From contig CP063166.1 in NCBI GenBank assembly GCA_016806145.1, positions 2,666,001 through 2,730,000 of the forward strand: a stretch of 64,000 nucleotides of DNA. The letters run 5' to 3'. The translations under genes and the position numbers were made by a program. Below the pieces are notes generated by a model. That model saw nothing but the letters and a program-made list of their open reading frames with translations, had not been told where the DNA came from and searched no databases. Shown piece after piece: positions 21,394 to 32,099 of the stretch. How positions within the stretch are numbered: position 1 is the first letter of the stretch; each line of letters opens with the position of its first letter. This DNA comes from Variovorax paradoxus (GTDB taxonomy: Bacteria > Pseudomonadota > Gammaproteobacteria > Burkholderiales > Burkholderiaceae_C).

Positions 21394-23514
21394 ATGCCAG
21401 AGACCAACGAAGCCATAGCAGACTCGAACAACGCCGACCCCGTGGGGCCGGCTCCCCAGGGCGAATTCATCAGCTTCCCGGGCTCGCCTTTCGAGCTGTA
21501 CCAGCCCTATCCGCCGGCCGGCGACCAGCCGAAGGCCATCGACCAGCTGGTCGAGGGCGTGAGCGACGGCGAGGTGTTCCAGACCCTGCTGGGCGTGACC
21601 GGCTCGGGCAAGACCTTCACCATGGCCAACGTGATCGCCCGCACCGGGCGCCCGGCCATCGTGTTCGCGCCCAACAAGACCCTGGCGGCGCAGCTCTACA
21701 GCGAATTCCGCGAGTTCTTCCCGAAGAACGCCGTCGAGTACTTCGTCAGCTATTACGACTACTACCAGCCCGAGGCCTACGTGCCGCAGCGCGACCTGTT
21801 CATCGAGAAGGACTCCTCGATCAACGAGCACATCGAGCAGATGCGGCTGTCCGCCACCAAGAGCGTGCTGGAGCGGCGCGACACCGTGATCGTGGCCACC
21901 GTGAGCGCGATCTACGGCATCGGCACGCCCGAGGACTACATGGAGATGCGGCTGATCGCGCGCGTGGGCGACAAGGTCGGCCAGCGCGACCTGATCGCTC
22001 AGCTGATCCGCATGCAGTACACGCGCAACGAGCAGGACTTCGCGCGCGGCACCTTCCGCGTGCGCGGCGACACCATCGACGTGTTCCCGGCCGAACACAG
22101 CGAGCTCGCGATCCGCTTCGAGCTGTTCGACGACGAGATCGAGTCGCTGCAGCTGTTCGACCCGCTGACCGGGCGCATCCGCCAGAAGGTGCCGCGCTTC
22201 ACCGTCTACCCCTCGAGCCACTACGTGACGCCGCGCGACAAGGTGCTGGCGGCGGTGGAAACCATCAAGATCGAGCTCGACGGAAGGCTCAAGGAACTCG
22301 TGGCCGCGGGCAAGCTGGTGGAGGCCCAGCGGCTCGAGCAGCGCACCCGCTTCGACCTCGAGATGCTGGCCGAGATCGGCCACTGCAAGGGCATCGAGAA
22401 CTACACGCGCCACCTCTCGGGCGCGGCGCCCGGCGACCCGCCGCCCACGCTGACCGACTACCTGCCGAAGGACGCCCTGATGTTCCTCGACGAGAGCCAT
22501 CAGATGATCGGCCAGCTCGGCGGCATGTACAACGGCGACCGGGCGCGCAAGACCACGCTGGTCGAGTACGGCTTCCGGCTGCCGAGCGCGCTCGACAACC
22601 GGCCGCTCAAGCTCGAGGAATTCGAGAAGCGCATGCGCCAGTGCATCTTCGTATCGGCCACGCCGGCCGACTACGAGAAGCAGCACGCCGGGCAGGTGGT
22701 CGAGCAGCTGGTGCGCCCCACGGGCCTGATCGATCCCGAGGTGGAGGTCCGGCCGGCCACCCACCAGGTCGACGACGTGCTGCAGGAGATCCACGTGCGC
22801 GTGGAGAAGAACGAGCGCGTGCTGATCACCACCCTGACCAAGCGCATGGCCGAGCAGCTCACCGACTACCTGGGCGACAACGGCGTGAAGGTGCGCTACC
22901 TGCACAGCGACGTCGACACGGTAGAGCGGGTGGAGATCCTGCGCGACCTGCGCCTGGGCGCCTTCGACGTGCTGGTGGGCATCAACCTGCTGCGCGAGGG
23001 GCTCGACATTCCCGAGGTCTCGCTGGTGGCGATCCTCGATGCCGACAAGGAAGGCTTCCTGCGCGCCGAGCGCTCGCTGATCCAGACCATCGGCCGGGCG
23101 GCGCGCAACCTGAACGGCAAGGCCATCCTGTATGCCGACCGGATGACCGAATCGATGAAGCGCGCCATCGGCGAGACCGAGCGCCGGCGCGCGCGCCAGG
23201 TCGCCCACAACGAAGCGAACGGCATCACGCCGCGCAGCATCGTGAAGCAGGTGCGCGACCTGATCGACGGCGTCTACAGCGAGAAGACCGGCAAGGAGAT
23301 GGCCAAGCTGGACCTGGAACGCGCCAAGGTCGAGGACATGACCGAGAAGGACATCGCGCGCGAGATCAAGCGGCTCGAGAAGCAGATGCTGGAGCACGCG
23401 CGCAACCTCGAGTTCGAGAAGGCGGCGCGGGTGCGCGACCAGTTGGCGCTGCTGCGCGAGCAGGCCTTCGGTGCCGCGGGCGGCGACAACATCGCCGTGA
23501 TGCCGGCCAAGTAG
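21394..23514 (+). CDS. uvrB: Excinuclease ABC subunit B
   Basis: DNA-damage recognition helicase of nucleotide excision repair. 706 residues. Walker A GVTGSGKT, the beta-hairpin [25 protein letters not shown] that clamps DNA, Walker B FLDESH, helicase motif with [46 protein letters not shown], and a C-terminal UVR motif ([24 protein letters not shown]) that binds UvrA/UvrC. The first 25 residues are an extra hydrophilic extension. Hairpins at 23516-23559 follow the stop. No LexA box was recognised upstream. Confidence 0.97.
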   Translation: MPETNEAIADSNNADPVGPAPQGEFISFPGSPFELYQPYPPAGDQPKAIDQLVEGVSDGEVFQTLLGVTGSGKTFTMANVIARTGRPAIVFAPNKTLAAQLYSEFREFFPKNAVEYFVSYYDYYQPEAYVPQRDLFIEKDSSINEHIEQMRLSATKSVLERRDTVIVATVSAIYGIGTPEDYMEMRLIARVGDKVGQRDLIAQLIRMQYTRNEQDFARGTFRVRGDTIDVFPAEHSELAIRFELFDDEIESLQLFDPLTGRIRQKVPRFTVYPSSHYVTPRDKVLAAVETIKIELDGRLKELVAAGKLVEAQRLEQRTRFDLEMLAEIGHCKGIENYTRHLSGAAPGDPPPTLTDYLPKDALMFLDESHQMIGQLGGMYNGDRARKTTLVEYGFRLPSALDNRPLKLEEFEKRMRQCIFVSATPADYEKQHAGQVVEQLVRPTGLIDPEVEVRPATHQVDDVLQEIHVRVEKNERVLITTLTKRMAEQLTDYLGDNGVKVRYLHSDVDTVERVEILRDLRLGAFDVLVGINLLREGLDIPEVSLVAILDADKEGFLRAERSLIQTIGRAARNLNGKAILYADRMTESMKRAIGETERRRARQVAHNEANGITPRSIVKQVRDLIDGVYSEKTGKEMAKLDLERAKVEDMTEKDIAREIKRLEKQMLEHARNLEFEKAARVRDQLALLREQAFGAAGGDNIAVMPAK

Positions 23515-23539
23515 GCCGAAGGCCTTCGGTAGCCGCTCC

Positions 23540-23562
23540 CCCGATCGCCCGGAATCGGGTTT
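23540..23562 (+). terminator. Hairpin after uvrB, weak intrinsic terminator
   Basis: CCCGAT-N8-ATCGGG (23540-23545 with 23554-23559) is followed by a short TTT. A perfect CCGAAGGCCTTCGG dyad sits just upstream at 23516-23529. The T-tract is short, so termination is possible but not certain. Confidence 0.4.
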
Positions 23563-23589
23563 ACCCGAGCAAAGTTCGGGGCCTTCTGA

Positions 23590-23612
23590 TATACTTGAGC
23601 GAAACACTCAAC
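23590..23612 (+). promoter_or_regulatory. Candidate IscR-binding site overlapping the isc promoter
   Basis: A -10-like TATACT (23590-23595) runs into the dyad TTGAG-N7-CTCAA (23595-23611), preceded by ATAC. Form and position resemble type 1 IscR sites (ATA..TTGA..N..TCAA) overlapping the isc promoter in other proteobacteria, where [2Fe-2S]-IscR represses its own operon. Resemblance judged by eye. Confidence 0.55.
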
Positions 23613-23629
23613 AAAAAAGAAACTTCGCG

Positions 23630-23740
23630 ATGAAGGACCGACTCACACCCACTGGCTCACCAGTGTCAAGAGTCGGGCAGGGCGGAGACGAGATCACCGT
23701 GGCTCCCGGGCAACGGTGTCATTTCAACGGTAAGCGCTAA
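23630..23740 (+). CDS. Possible 36-residue leader ORF upstream of iscR
   Basis: An ATG-started ORF runs 36 codons through the isc leader and ends with TAA two bases before the iscR Shine-Dalgarno AGGAG. The predicted peptide (starts [10 protein letters not shown], ends HFNGKR) matches nothing I know. An internal hairpin CACTGG-CTCA-CCAGTG (23650-23665) lies near its start. The ribosome site is weak (AAAGAAA). It could be a translated leader coupling to iscR or just an untranslated leader; comparison with related genomes would tell. Confidence 0.35.
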   Translation: MKDRLTPTGSPVSRVGQGGDEITVAPGQRCHFNGKR

Positions 23741-23752
23741 AAGGAGCTTGCG

Positions 23753-24289
23753 ATGCGTCTCACTACCAAAGGCCGTTTTGCGGTCACAGCCATGATCGAT
23801 CTGGCGCTGCGCCAGAACACCGGTCCGGTCACGCTGGCCGCGATCAGCCAGCGGCAGCAGATTTCGCTGTCGTACCTCGAGCAACTTTTCGGCAAGCTGC
23901 GCCGTCACGAACTCGTCGAATCCACCCGGGGTCCGGGCGGTGGCTACAGCCTCGGCCGCAAGGCTGCCGACATCACCGTGGCCGACATCATCGTGTCGGT
24001 CGACGAACCGATCGACGCCACCCAGTGCGGCGGCAAGGAAAACTGCCTCGGCGAACAGGGCCGCTGCATGACCCACGAACTCTGGGCCTCGCTGAACCAG
24101 CGCATGGTCGAGTTCCTCGATTCGGTCACCTTGCAGAAGCTGGTCGACGACCAGATCGCCAAGGGCGTGCAGATCGAGAACAAGCCCGTCGTCAAGCGCG
24201 CCATTTCCGCGCAGCCGGTGGTCAAGCCGATCCGCGTCAATGCACCGAATTCGGTGTTTGCCCTCGGCAACGTCTTCGCCAAGTCCTGA
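23753..24289 (+). CDS. iscR: Fe-S cluster-responsive regulator IscR
   Basis: Rrf2-family repressor that binds a [2Fe-2S] cluster and controls the isc operon. 178 residues: winged helix [19 protein letters not shown]...[33 protein letters not shown], and the cluster-binding loop with C92, C98, C105 and H108 ([20 protein letters not shown]; one residue longer between the last two cysteines than in E. coli). AGGAG lies 7 bases before the ATG. First gene of a seven-gene Fe-S assembly operon. Confidence 0.97.
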   Translation: MRLTTKGRFAVTAMIDLALRQNTGPVTLAAISQRQQISLSYLEQLFGKLRRHELVESTRGPGGGYSLGRKAADITVADIIVSVDEPIDATQCGGKENCLGEQGRCMTHELWASLNQRMVEFLDSVTLQKLVDDQIAKGVQIENKPVVKRAISAQPVVKPIRVNAPNSVFALGNVFAKS

Positions 24290-24399
24290 GGACCGCGACG
24301 CAGACGCTTCGAGACGAGACCGACGCGGCGCCCACGCCGGGCGCCGCCAGCGAACTAACAGCGACCAAGAACAACCCCCCACGCCAGCACGAGCCAGCC

Positions 24400-25620
24400 A
24401 TGGACGTAACTCCTCATTTCCCGATCTATCTCGACTACGGCGCCACCACGCCGGTCGACCCGCGTGTGGTCGACGCCATGATTCCCTGGTTGCGTGAGCA
24501 CTTCGGCAACCCGGCGTCGCGCAGCCACGCCTGGGGCTGGGAAGCGGAAGAAGCGGTCGAGAAGGCCCGCGGCTACGTGGCCGAGCTGATCGGTGCCGAT
24601 CCGCGCGAGATCGTCTGGACCTCGGGCGCCACCGAGTCGAACAACCTCGCGCTCAAGGGCGCGGCGCAGTTCTACAAGGGCAAGGGCAAGCACCTGATCA
24701 CGGTGAAGACCGAGCACAAGGCCGTGCTCGACACCATGCGCGAACTTGAGCGCCAGGGCTTCGAGGTCACCTACCTCGACGTGCAGGAAGACGGCCTGCT
24801 CGACCTCGAGAAGTTCAAGGCCGCGATCCGCCCCGACACGATTCTCGCGAGCGTCATGTTCGTGAACAACGAAATCGGCGTGGTGCAGGACGTGGTGGCG
24901 CTCGGCAACATCTGCCGCGAGAAGGGCGTGATCTTCCACGTCGACGCCGCGCAGGCCACCGGCAAGGTCGAGATCGACATCGCCAAGCTGCCGATCGACC
25001 TGATGAGCCTGGCGTCGCACAAGACCTACGGCCCCAAGGGCATCGGCGCGCTGTACGTGCGTCGCAAGCCGCGCGTGCGGCTCGAGGCCCAGATGCACGG
25101 TGGCGGCCACGAGCGCGGCATGCGTTCGGGCACGCTGCCCACGCACCAGATCGTGGGCATGGGCGAGGCCTTCCGCATCGCCAAGCTCGAGATTAAGGAA
25201 GACATCGCCAAGGCCGCGCGGCTGCAGAAGCGCCTGCTCGACGGCCTGAAGGACGTGGAACAGGTCTTCATCAACGGCGACCTCGAGCACCGCGTGCCTC
25301 ACAATTTGAACATGAGCTTCAACTACGTCGAAGGCGAGTCGCTGATCATGGGCATCAAGGGCCTGGCGGTGTCGTCGGGTTCGGCCTGCACCTCGGCCAG
25401 CCTCGAGCCCAGCTACGTGCTGCGCGCCCTGGGCCGCAGCGACGAACTGGCCCACAGCAGCCTGCGCATGACCATCGGCCGTTTCACGACCGAGGAAGAG
25501 ATCGACTACGCCGTCTCGACCATCAAGCACAACGTGGCCAAGCTGCGCGAATTGAGCCCCCTGTGGGAAATGTTCCAGGACGGCGTCGACATCAGCACGA
25601 TCCAGTGGTCGGCGCACTGA
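24400..25620 (+). CDS. iscS: Cysteine desulfurase IscS
   Basis: PLP enzyme that takes sulfur from cysteine for Fe-S clusters and tRNA thiolation. 406 residues. [20 protein letters not shown] start, [23 protein letters not shown], the PLP lysine in SHKTYGPKG, and the mobile active-site loop [21 protein letters not shown] with the catalytic Cys. The ATG 24400 matches family starts although no strong ribosome site precedes it; the 110-base gap behind iscR shows nothing else. Confidence 0.96.
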   Translation: MDVTPHFPIYLDYGATTPVDPRVVDAMIPWLREHFGNPASRSHAWGWEAEEAVEKARGYVAELIGADPREIVWTSGATESNNLALKGAAQFYKGKGKHLITVKTEHKAVLDTMRELERQGFEVTYLDVQEDGLLDLEKFKAAIRPDTILASVMFVNNEIGVVQDVVALGNICREKGVIFHVDAAQATGKVEIDIAKLPIDLMSLASHKTYGPKGIGALYVRRKPRVRLEAQMHGGGHERGMRSGTLPTHQIVGMGEAFRIAKLEIKEDIAKAARLQKRLLDGLKDVEQVFINGDLEHRVPHNLNMSFNYVEGESLIMGIKGLAVSSGSACTSASLEPSYVLRALGRSDELAHSSLRMTIGRFTTEEEIDYAVSTIKHNVAKLRELSPLWEMFQDGVDISTIQWSAH

Positions 25621-25679
25621 GGCAGTGACGCGAGACCGCTCCGAAGCTCCACGATTGAACACAGTTTGAGAGGTACACC

Positions 25680-26093
25680 ATGGCATATTCTTCCAAGGTC
25701 ATCGACCACTACGAAAACCCGCGCAACGTCGGCTCCTTCGAAAAGGGCGACGATTCGGTCGGCACCGGCATGGTCGGTGCACCGGCCTGCGGCGACGTGA
25801 TGAAGCTGCAGATCAAGGTCAACCCCGAAACCGGCGTGATCGAAGACGCGCGCTTCAAGACCTACGGCTGCGGCTCGGCGATCGCCTCGTCGTCGCTCGT
25901 GACCGAATGGGTCAAGGGCAAGACGCTCGACGAAGCCGCCGCGCTCAAGAACGCGCAGATCGCCGAGGAACTGGCGCTGCCGCCGGTCAAGATCCACTGC
26001 TCGATCCTCGCCGAGGACGCGATCAAGGCGGCCGTGAGCGACTACAAGGCCAAGCACGGCGCGAAGAGCGCCGAAGCCGCGGCAGTGCACTGA
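25680..26093 (+). CDS. iscU: Fe-S cluster scaffold IscU
   Basis: Scaffold on which [2Fe-2S] clusters are built. 137 residues with the three cluster cysteines C37 (GAPACGDV), C63 (TYGCGSA) and C106 (KIHCSIL), the conserved Asp after C37, and the LPPVK motif recognised by the HscA chaperone just before C106. GAGAGG precedes the ATG. One base separates it from iscA. Confidence 0.97.
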   Translation: MAYSSKVIDHYENPRNVGSFEKGDDSVGTGMVGAPACGDVMKLQIKVNPETGVIEDARFKTYGCGSAIASSSLVTEWVKGKTLDEAAALKNAQIAEELALPPVKIHCSILAEDAIKAAVSDYKAKHGAKSAEAAAVH

Positions 26094-26094
26094 G

Positions 26095-26418
26095 ATGGCC
26101 GTCACGCTGACAGAAGCCGCCGCGCGCCATGTGAATCGCTACCTCGGCAAGCGAGGCAAGGGCGTGGGCGTGCGGCTGGGCGTGAAGACCACGGGCTGCT
26201 CGGGCCTGGCCTACAAGCTCGAGTACGTGGACGAGCTGACGCCCGAAGACGTGGTGTTCGAGGACCAAGGCGTGAAGGTGCTGGTGGACCCGAAGAGCCT
26301 GGCCTACATCGACGGCACGCAGCTGGACTTCGTGCGCGAGGGCCTCAACGAGGGCTTCAAGTTCAACAACCCGAACGAACGCGACCGCTGCGGTTGCGGG
26401 GAAAGCTTCCGCATCTGA
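26095..26418 (+). CDS. iscA: A-type Fe-S cluster carrier IscA
   Basis: 107-residue A-type carrier delivering clusters to apo-proteins, in [4Fe-4S] maturation. The three conserved cysteines are present in [13 protein letters not shown] and at the C-terminus in RCGCGESF. Its start is 1 base after the iscU stop. It is followed by an intrinsic terminator before hscB. Confidence 0.96.
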   Translation: MAVTLTEAAARHVNRYLGKRGKGVGVRLGVKTTGCSGLAYKLEYVDELTPEDVVFEDQGVKVLVDPKSLAYIDGTQLDFVREGLNEGFKFNNPNERDRCGCGESFRI

Positions 26419-26444
26419 TGCGCAGTCGCTGACCGCGACAACAG

Positions 26445-26475
26445 CCGCCACCATGTCATGTGCTGGCGGTTTTTT
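26445..26475 (+). terminator. Intrinsic terminator/attenuator between iscA and hscB
   Basis: A stem CCGCCA (26445-26450) / TGGCGG (26464-26469) with CATG-N-CATG in its 13-base loop is followed by six T residues (26470-26475). The hscB start codon lies only 6 bases after the T-tract. It probably lowers transcription of the chaperone genes relative to iscRSUA. Confidence 0.75.
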
Positions 26476-26481
26476 CTTGCC

Positions 26482-27000
26482 ATGAACCTGAACGACACCG
26501 ACTTCGAGCTGTTCGCCGTCCCCGCGACTTTCGCGCAGGACCGCGCGGCGCTGGACGCGCGCTGGAAAGAGCTGCAGCGCGAAGCCCATCCCGACCGCTT
26601 CGCCGCGCAGGGCGCGGCGGCGCAGCGCGTGGCCATGCAATGGTCGGTGCGCATCAACGAGGCCTACCAGCGGCTCAAGGATCCGGTGCGGCGCGCGAGC
26701 TACCTCTGCGAGCTCCATGGCGCCGCGGTCAATGCCGAGAACAACACGGCGATGCCGTCCGACTTCCTGATGCAGCAGATGGAGTGGCGCGAGGCGCTCG
26801 ACGAGGTCGAGGACATCGCCGCGCTCGACAAGCTGCAAGACGAGGTCGACGCGGGCCGTGCCCGCGCGCTCTCGTCGCTCGACTGGCTGATCGACGAGAA
26901 GGGCGACTACCCCGCCGCCGCGCAGCAGGTGAGAGCCCTCATGTTCATTGAGCGCTTCGGCCACGACGTCGAAGCCAAATCGGATCAGTTGGGACAATAA
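26482..27000 (+). CDS. hscB: J-domain co-chaperone HscB
   Basis: Delivers IscU to HscA and stimulates its ATPase. 172 residues from ATG 26482: N-terminal J domain (DFELFAVPATF...REAHPDRFA, HPD at 36-38; RINEAYQRLKDPVRRASYLCELHG) and the C-terminal three-helix IscU-binding domain (PSDFLMQQMEWREALDEVED). An in-frame ATG at 26458 lies inside the terminator loop and would add eight hydrophobic residues; 26482 fits the family. There is no Shine-Dalgarno, the preceding bases being the terminator T-tract. Confidence 0.94.
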   Translation: MNLNDTDFELFAVPATFAQDRAALDARWKELQREAHPDRFAAQGAAAQRVAMQWSVRINEAYQRLKDPVRRASYLCELHGAAVNAENNTAMPSDFLMQQMEWREALDEVEDIAALDKLQDEVDAGRARALSSLDWLIDEKGDYPAAAQQVRALMFIERFGHDVEAKSDQLGQ

Positions 27001-27006
27001 AGCCCT

Positions 27007-28866
<1,860 letters not shown>

Positions 28867-28903
28867 GACAGAACACCGCACAGAACGACAACGCAGGCGC
28901 TGC

Positions 28904-29242
28904 ATGCCCACGATCAAGATTTATCCGCATCCCGAATACTGCCCGCAGGGCGCCGAGATCACCGCGCCCGCGGGCACCTCGATCTGCGAGGCTCTGCTCG
29001 ACAACGACATCAACATCGAACACGCGTGCGAGATGAGCTGCGCCTGCACGACCTGCCACGTGATCGTGCGCGTGGGCGGCGGTTCGCTCAACGAAGCCGA
29101 GGAGGGCGAGGAAGACCTGCTCGACCGCGCCTGGGGCCTGGAGCCGCAATCGCGCCTGAGTTGCCAGGCGATCCTGGCGCAGGAGAATGTGACGATCGAG
29201 ATTCCGAAGTACTCGATCAACCACGCGAAGGAAAACCACTGA
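28904..29242 (+). CDS. fdx: Isc-type [2Fe-2S] ferredoxin
   Basis: 112-residue adrenodoxin-type ferredoxin supplying electrons to cluster assembly. Ligands C42, C48, C51 and C87 sit at the same positions as in E. coli Fdx (EHACEMSCACTTCHV; LSCQA). The acidic segment NEAEEGEEDLLDRAWGLE is typical of the isc class. It closes the isc operon; no iscX follows. Confidence 0.96.
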   Translation: MPTIKIYPHPEYCPQGAEITAPAGTSICEALLDNDINIEHACEMSCACTTCHVIVRVGGGSLNEAEEGEEDLLDRAWGLEPQSRLSCQAILAQENVTIEIPKYSINHAKENH

Positions 29243-29250
29243 TGAGCGCA

Positions 29251-29323
29251 GCGCCGGGCCGCCCCAAGCAAGCTCGTGCCCCCTCGGGGGGCGGCGAGGA
29301 CACGAAGTGCCGAGACTGGGGGC
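29251..29323. repeat. GC-rich intergenic repeat between fdx and dnaQ
   Basis: The 85-base gap is filled by a repeat-like block: GGGCCGCCCC, AAGCAAGCTCGTG, the dyad CCCCCTCGGGGGG, and ACACGAAGTG. The same words appear in the opposite orientation at 61203-61310 (CACTTCGTGT, CCCCCTCAAGGGGG, GGCCCGGC). It looks like a dispersed Comamonadaceae intergenic repeat. The dnaQ ribosome site (GGGGGCG) lies at its edge. Confidence 0.6.
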
Positions 29324-29327
29324 GCGC

Positions 29328-30035
29328 ATGAGCCGCTTGATCGTTCTCGATACTGAAACGACGGGCCTGTCGGCCGAGAACGGCGACCGCGTCATCGAGC
29401 TCGGTTGCGTGGAGCTGTTCAACCGCAAGCTCACCGGCAACGACCTGCACATCTACTTCAACCCCGAGCGCGAGAGCCACGAGGACGCGCTCAAGGTGCA
29501 CGGCCTGACAACCGACTTCCTGCGCGACAAGCCGAAGTTCGCAACCCTGGCCAATGACATCGTCGAGTACCTGCGCGGCGCCGAGCTGATCATCCACAAC
29601 GCGGCCTTCGACGTGGGCTTCCTCAACAAGGAATTCGAGCGCGCCGGCCTGCCGCCGCTCAAGACCTTCGTGAGCGAGGTGACCGACACGCTGGCCATGG
29701 CCAAGCAGGTGTACCCGGGCAAGCGCAACTCGCTCGACGCGCTGTGCGACCGCTTCGGCGTCGACCGCTCGAACCGGACCTTCCACGGCGCCAAGCTCGA
29801 CGCCCAGTTGCTGGCCGACGTCTACATCAATCTCACGCGCGGCCAGGACGCGCTGCTGATCGACGTGGCCACCGCCGAGCCCGAAGTCGGCACCACGGTG
29901 ATCGCCATCGATTTGAGCCGCATCGAGCTGCCGGTGCTGGTCGCGACCGAGCACGAACTCGCCGAGCATGACGCCGTGTTGTCCCAACTCGACAAATCGA
30001 GCAACGGTCGCACGCTCTTTCGCCAAAACGCTTGA
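29328..30035 (+). CDS. dnaQ: DnaQ-type 3'-5' exonuclease (DNA polymerase III epsilon)
   Basis: Proofreading exonuclease subunit of DNA polymerase III. 235 residues with the DEDDh exonuclease motifs: ExoI LDTETTG (D8, E10), ExoII HNAAFDVGFLNKEF, ExoIIIe FHGAKLDAQLLADVY. GDRVIELG and VHGLT...F are typical of epsilon. After about residue 185 a linker leads to a short C-terminus (ELAEHDAVLSQLDKSS) as needed to bind the polymerase subunit. Start at ATG 29328 fits the family. Confidence 0.93.
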   Translation: MSRLIVLDTETTGLSAENGDRVIELGCVELFNRKLTGNDLHIYFNPERESHEDALKVHGLTTDFLRDKPKFATLANDIVEYLRGAELIIHNAAFDVGFLNKEFERAGLPPLKTFVSEVTDTLAMAKQVYPGKRNSLDALCDRFGVDRSNRTFHGAKLDAQLLADVYINLTRGQDALLIDVATAEPEVGTTVIAIDLSRIELPVLVATEHELAEHDAVLSQLDKSSNGRTLFRQNA

Positions 30036-30120
30036 AAAGCTGTGGCATAATCTAAGGCTTCGCAGAACGCGATTCATCCAGGCGCTGAAGCCCATCGAAG
30101 AGATCGGGCAGAGGCGTCAG

Positions 30121-30195
30121 GGGCGGTTAGCTCAGGGGTAGAGCACAGCATTCACACTGCTGGGGTCGGAGGTTCGAAGCCTCCACCGCCCACCA
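30121..30195 (+). tRNA. tRNA-Val (anticodon CAC)
   Basis: A complete cloverleaf: acceptor stem GGGCGGT pairs with ACCGCCC, D-arm with AGCTCAGGGGTAGAGC, anticodon loop TTCACAC with CAC, T-arm GGAGGTTCGAAGCCTCC, discriminator A and an encoded CCA at 30193-30195. A -10-like CATAAT (30046-30051) lies upstream, soon after the dnaQ stop. No integrase or att repeat was seen beside it. Confidence 0.97.
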
Positions 30196-30355
30196 ATTTC
30201 CAGGTTCCATTTTTCTTCTCCGTCGGTGCATCGGCCCGACGGGATTGCCGTTCGCGTGTCGGTGCGCGCCGACGACAGGTGCCGTCGTGTGCCGCTGGTG
30301 GTGCGGGCCTTCGCGCCTAGAACCGAGGCACGACTTCAACCCAGGAGAACAGATC

Positions 30356-30484
30356 ATGGCGACCGCACCCGATCTTCCGACACCGATCACGCCCACGCCG
30401 GGCCTGCCCGTGGAGCCCGACGAGGGGCCGAACAAGGCGCCCGACGAGCCCACCGATCCCGAGCCGCCACCGACCGCGACCTGA
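30356..30484 (+). CDS. Small proline-rich acidic protein
   Basis: 42 codons from an ATG with a strong AGGAG 8 bases upstream. The peptide is mostly Pro, Thr, Glu and Asp (LPTPITPTPGLPVEPDEGP...) and must be disordered; no signal peptide or membrane segment. No function is recognised. The good ribosome site makes it credible. It lies between tRNA-Val and the oxidase gene, 36 bases upstream of the latter. Confidence 0.6.
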   Translation: MATAPDLPTPITPTPGLPVEPDEGPNKAPDEPTDPEPPPTAT

Positions 30485-30520
30485 TCTTCACGGGCGCGGC
30501 GCTCGCGCTAAGCTCGCCGC

Positions 30521-31627
30521 ATGGACGATCTCGATTGCGCCGTCATCGGCGGTGGTGTGGTGGGTCTGGCCGTGGCGCGCGCACTCGCGCTCGCGGGCCG
30601 TGAAGTGATGGTGCTCGAGGCCGAAGGCGCCATCGGCACCGGCACCAGTTCGCGCAACAGCGAAGTCATCCATGCGGGGATCTACTACCCGCAAGGCTCG
30701 TTGAAGGCGAAGCTCTGCGTCGAAGGCAAGCAATTGCTCTACGCGTATGCCGAGGCGCGCGGCGTGCCGCACCGGCGTTGCGGCAAATTGATCGTCGCGA
30801 CTTCCGCCGAGCAGGTGGCGCAGCTCGAGGCGATCCGTCTCAGGGCCGCGGCCAACGGCGTCGACGACCTCGAAACGATCTCGGCAGCGCAGGCTGTCGC
30901 GCTCGAACCGCAACTGCGCTGCATGGCCGCGCTGGTTTCGCCGAGCACCGGCATCGTCGACAGCCATGCGCTGATGCTGAGCCTGCTCGGCGATCTCGAG
31001 AACGCCGGCGGCATGCTGGCATTGAAGTCGGCCGTGACGCGCGCCGACCTGGAAGCGGGCGGCATCGTGCTGACCGCACAGGACGGCACGCGGTTGCGCT
31101 GCCGCAGCGTGGTCAACGCGGCCGGGTTGAGCGCGCCCGATCTGGCACGCCACTTCGGAGGACTCGCCACCGAGGCCGTGCCCACTGCCTGGTTCGCGAA
31201 GGGCAACTACTTCACCCTGTCGGGCCGCGCACCCTTCGGTCGGCTGGTCTATCCGGTGCCCGAGCCCGGCGGCCTCGGCGTGCACCTGACGATCGACCTC
31301 GGCGGGCAGGCCAAGTTCGGACCCGACGTGCAATGGGTGAATTCGCCCGACGACCTGGTGGTGGACGCCGCGCGCGGCGAGGCCTTCTATGCCGAGGTGC
31401 GCAAGTACTGGCCCGCGCTGCCCGATGGCGCGCTGATCCCGGGCTACGCGGGCATGCGGCCGAAGATCTCCGGCCCCGGCGATCCCGCGGCCGACTTCCG
31501 CATCGACGGGCCGCGCGCGCATGGCGTGCGAGGCCTCGTCAACCTGTTCGGCATCGAGTCGCCGGGGCTCACGAGCAGCCTCGCGATCGGCCGCCATGTG
31601 GTGGATCTGCTCGCGACCGAGGACTGA
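30521..31627 (+). CDS. FAD-dependent oxidoreductase (DAO family, L-2-hydroxyglutarate oxidase-like)
   Basis: 368 residues. The N-terminal dinucleotide fold [31 protein letters not shown] binds [70 protein letters not shown] and [12 protein letters not shown] are typical of LhgO/YgaF-type enzymes oxidising L-2-hydroxyglutarate or similar 2-hydroxy acids. The exact substrate is uncertain. Its ATG has no strong ribosome site; it stands alone between small genes. Confidence 0.85.
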   Translation: MDDLDCAVIGGGVVGLAVARALALAGREVMVLEAEGAIGTGTSSRNSEVIHAGIYYPQGSLKAKLCVEGKQLLYAYAEARGVPHRRCGKLIVATSAEQVAQLEAIRLRAAANGVDDLETISAAQAVALEPQLRCMAALVSPSTGIVDSHALMLSLLGDLENAGGMLALKSAVTRADLEAGGIVLTAQDGTRLRCRSVVNAAGLSAPDLARHFGGLATEAVPTAWFAKGNYFTLSGRAPFGRLVYPVPEPGGLGVHLTIDLGGQAKFGPDVQWVNSPDDLVVDAARGEAFYAEVRKYWPALPDGALIPGYAGMRPKISGPGDPAADFRIDGPRAHGVRGLVNLFGIESPGLTSSLAIGRHVVDLLATED

Positions 31628-31775
31628 GTCCCGAGCCGATCGCGAACGATCTCTTGCAGAACTCTTTGTGGATGCAGTCCTCCGTGGGCAATGGAGCCTG
31701 TAACATGACAGCACGCCATTTGTAGGCGTGAAGCCGCCGGCGCGTTGCCGGTGTCATCACGGAGGAAGGTTTCCA

Positions 31776-32072
31776 ATGAGTGCATCCAAGAATCTCGAGG
31801 CGGCAGCCGAGGACATCGCGAGCGACGTGCGTGGCGTGCTCGCCAGCAAGGACCTGGATTCGGTTCCCCACATCAAGGCGCTGCGCCAGCGCATCGACAC
31901 CAAGCTCGCGATCGCTCGCGAGCTCGCCGCCGAGAAGAGCCGCCTCGCCGCCAAGAAGGCTCGCGAAGCCGCCTCGGCCACCAACGCCTATGCCCACGAC
32001 GAACCCTGGCAGATCGCCGCTGGCGCGCTGGCCGTCGGTGTGCTGGTGGGCCTGCTGCTTGGTCGCCGCTGA
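31776..32072 (+). CDS. DUF883 / YqjD-ElaB family membrane-anchored protein
   Basis: 98 residues: an amphipathic helical, coiled-coil-like body (IASDVRGVLASKDLDSVPHIKALRQRIDTKLAIARELAAEKSR) and a single C-terminal membrane segment (WQIAAGALAVGVLVGLLLGRR). In E. coli such tail-anchored proteins bind ribosomes at the membrane in stationary phase. ATG 31776 is chosen over 31728 because AGGAAGG lies just upstream. It is followed by the YqjE/YqjK-like gene, giving the same order as yqjD-yqjE-yqjK. Confidence 0.88.
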   Translation: MSASKNLEAAAEDIASDVRGVLASKDLDSVPHIKALRQRIDTKLAIARELAAEKSRLAAKKAREAASATNAYAHDEPWQIAAGALAVGVLVGLLLGRR

Positions 32073-32099
32073 TCGAGCCGTGACCGCGGAGGGCCGCCG

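Noticed and set aside
30121..30195. tRNA-Val as an integration site of a genomic island
   Set aside because: No integrase, direct repeat or shift in composition follows the tRNA; the downstream genes look like ordinary chromosome.
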